Positions 62,996-64,000 of a stretch of 64,000 nt of DNA are shown here, piece by piece. Within the stretch, counting starts at the first letter, position 1. Each line of letters opens with the position of its first letter. Source of the DNA: Trifolium pratense (taxonomy: Eukaryota; Streptophyta; Magnoliopsida; Fabales; Fabaceae); the NCBI RefSeq assembly GCF_020283565.1, contig NC_060060.1, forward strand, positions 40,300,001-40,364,000. The letters are read 5' to 3'. The position numbers and the translations under genes were made by a program. The notes under the pieces are model-generated. The model saw nothing but the letters and a program-made list of their open reading frames with translations. It was not told where the DNA came from and searched no databases.

Positions 62996-63200
62996 CACTT
63001 GGGGTTGGTCGAGTGGTGTTGGCTTGGGCCCTTGGAGTATGCTCATCTCAATGTCTCAGGTTCGATTCCCAATTTTGGTGGGCTAAGTAACCATTCTCGT
63101 ATTTTTTGCAGATATCCATTGAATATAAATCAAATTGTCATTTGCGCGAAGACCGCTTCATTGGTGCTGCCAAACAAGGCTTAAGAACTTGAGGTGAACG
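62996..63200 (+). mobile_element. tRNA-derived SINE, family A
   Basis: The A-box region ggttggtcgagtggtgttggc and B box aggttcgattccc, separated by about 40 bp as in a tRNA. The tail (gtgggctaagtaacc) follows. The short copy at 30115 has the same phrases. Confidence 0.75.
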
Positions 63201-63444
63201 TGTAGAAGACACCTGTTATAACTCCTCCATCATTATTTTGAAACTGTAAAAGAAATTACATCACTGCTGAAATCATCTATCATCACAGATACGACATATT
63301 TATTAGTAGTAGCATCCAAGTTGTGTGGTCGATTAGGAGCATCACAGAATGAATACAACTTTTAATGCCGTTTTTCATTTCAAGTATTGTAAACAAAAAT
63401 GATTTCGTAATGCAAGAATGGACAATTATTTATTTGAAAAACAA

Positions 63445-63530
63445 ACATTTGATAGACATTATTTTATTCGAACCTAGGCTCTGCACATATAGTGTTATGT
63501 CTGTATCAACTGAGTTAAACTCACGAGGAT
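63445..63530 (-). mobile_element. tRNA-derived SINE, family B (partial)
   Basis: Plus-strand words attcgaacctaggctctgcac and tatcaactgagttaaactcacgag are the inverted B-box and A-box of family B. The 3' tail is missing. Confidence 0.65.
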
Positions 63531-63664
63531 GATAGACATTCATTTTTTTATATACACGTGATATTTTTTATTTTTTTTTGACGAAATACACGTGATATGG
63601 TTAATCACCTGTAAAAATATAATTAATTAAGTTGAGTAGATAATTAATTCAATTCATATTGAAG

Positions 63665-63800
63665 ATTCGGTTTTTTTTTTCTTTTCACCACGAGTTTAAT
63701 CTAGTTCGAGGGTCAGTTTTAGTATCGAGTGGTTTCAGCCTCTCTCATCCCAGTTGCGGAAGATCGAACCGTGATTAGAAACAACTTTGACCAATAATTG
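63665..63800 (-). mobile_element. tRNA-derived SINE, family C (second copy)
   Basis: Same layout as 61877-62001: poly-T, then agttcgagggtcagttttagtatcgagtgg, ccagttgcggaagatcgaacc, and (decayed) A-box region. No clear TSD. Confidence 0.65.
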
Positions 63801-63924
63801 AATTTATCATTTATGGAATTGAGCTAACCACGTTTTCTGACATATTAATCAGATATTGCGCGAGTGTACAAAATATGAGCGTCCGCATATCATTACCATT
63901 ATTAAAATATTTTATTTTTTATTT

Positions 63925-64000
63925 AATAGTCTAGTGACTAGAAATTCCACAAGTAAATAAGTGAAGTGTTCGGTTCAAACCTCAGCTCCTCCATAATATA
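63925..64000 (-). mobile_element. tRNA-derived SINE, family B, cut by the window end
   Basis: Begins with the inverted 3' tail (tagtctagtgactagaaattcc), then the inverted B-box gttcaaacctcagctcct. The A-box half lies outside the window. Confidence 0.7.

Noticed and set aside
1..64000. CRISPR arrays, bacterial operons, rRNA or standard tRNA genes
   Set aside because: No regularly spaced direct repeats, no bacterial signals, no complete cloverleaf. Tandem repeats found are transposon- or promoter-associated.

Overview
This is plant nuclear DNA. It has intron-bearing genes with GT/AG splice sites, a high-AT background and a dense load of plant transposons. The protein closest to something I know is a Rubisco large-subunit methyltransferase of the pea type. 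Together with the repeat style, this points to a legume, probably of the temperate clade that includes Medicago, Trifolium and Pisum; the species is inferred.

Cellular genes. Five look complete: chloroplast Rubisco/aldolase lysine methyltransferase (LSMT, 167-2874, minus, 6 exons), a GCK-domain twin-CX9C small protein (8879-9244, minus), a MIXTA-like R2R3-MYB factor (36891-38659, minus, 3 exons), anaphase-promoting complex subunit 2 (APC2, 50280-55913, plus, 16 exons) and a single-exon TPR+SET protein (59790-61400, plus). The GCK gene has a tandem copy whose ancestral start codon is lost (6526-6984) and a deleted pseudogene copy (7937-8064). Two unrelated SET-domain methyltransferases lie near opposite ends of the window. 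I see no operon-like or pathway clustering.

Mobile DNA. The largest item is an intact, very young Ty3/gypsy element of the Tat type (15045-26240). Its two 400-bp LTRs are identical by eye, its target-site duplication is AATAC, and its 1904-codon gag-pol frame is open. The 3' part carries an antisense gene (coding 21952-23977) with a TATA box, a probable 5'-UTR intron and one coding intron, giving a 641-aa Transposase_28/coiled-coil protein. A second small antisense ORF has its own TATA box. The element sits inside an older MITE.

Other elements are a three-layer nest (MITE > Mutator-like > PIF/Harbinger, 41806-45546), a 2.15-kb PIF/Harbinger element whose single ORF fuses a Myb/SANT domain to the C-terminal end of the transposase (46035-48186), a hAT element with an 8-bp TSD (40123-40953), Stowaway MITEs, truncated LINEs with TSDs, several tRNA-derived SINE families, and long foldback elements.

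Layout: 1-3300 LSMT and promoter; 3300-4740 foldbacks; 5860-9300 GCK tandem array; 9400-15040 repeats; 15045-26240 Tat element; 26250-36880 repeats and AT-rich DNA; 36890-38830 MYB; 39040-50050 transposon nests; 50280-55913 APC2; 56000-59780 repeats; 59790-61400 TPR-SET; 61400-64000 SINE-rich. Splice sites, TSDs and repeat ends were read by eye; family names come from recognised motifs, not from a search.
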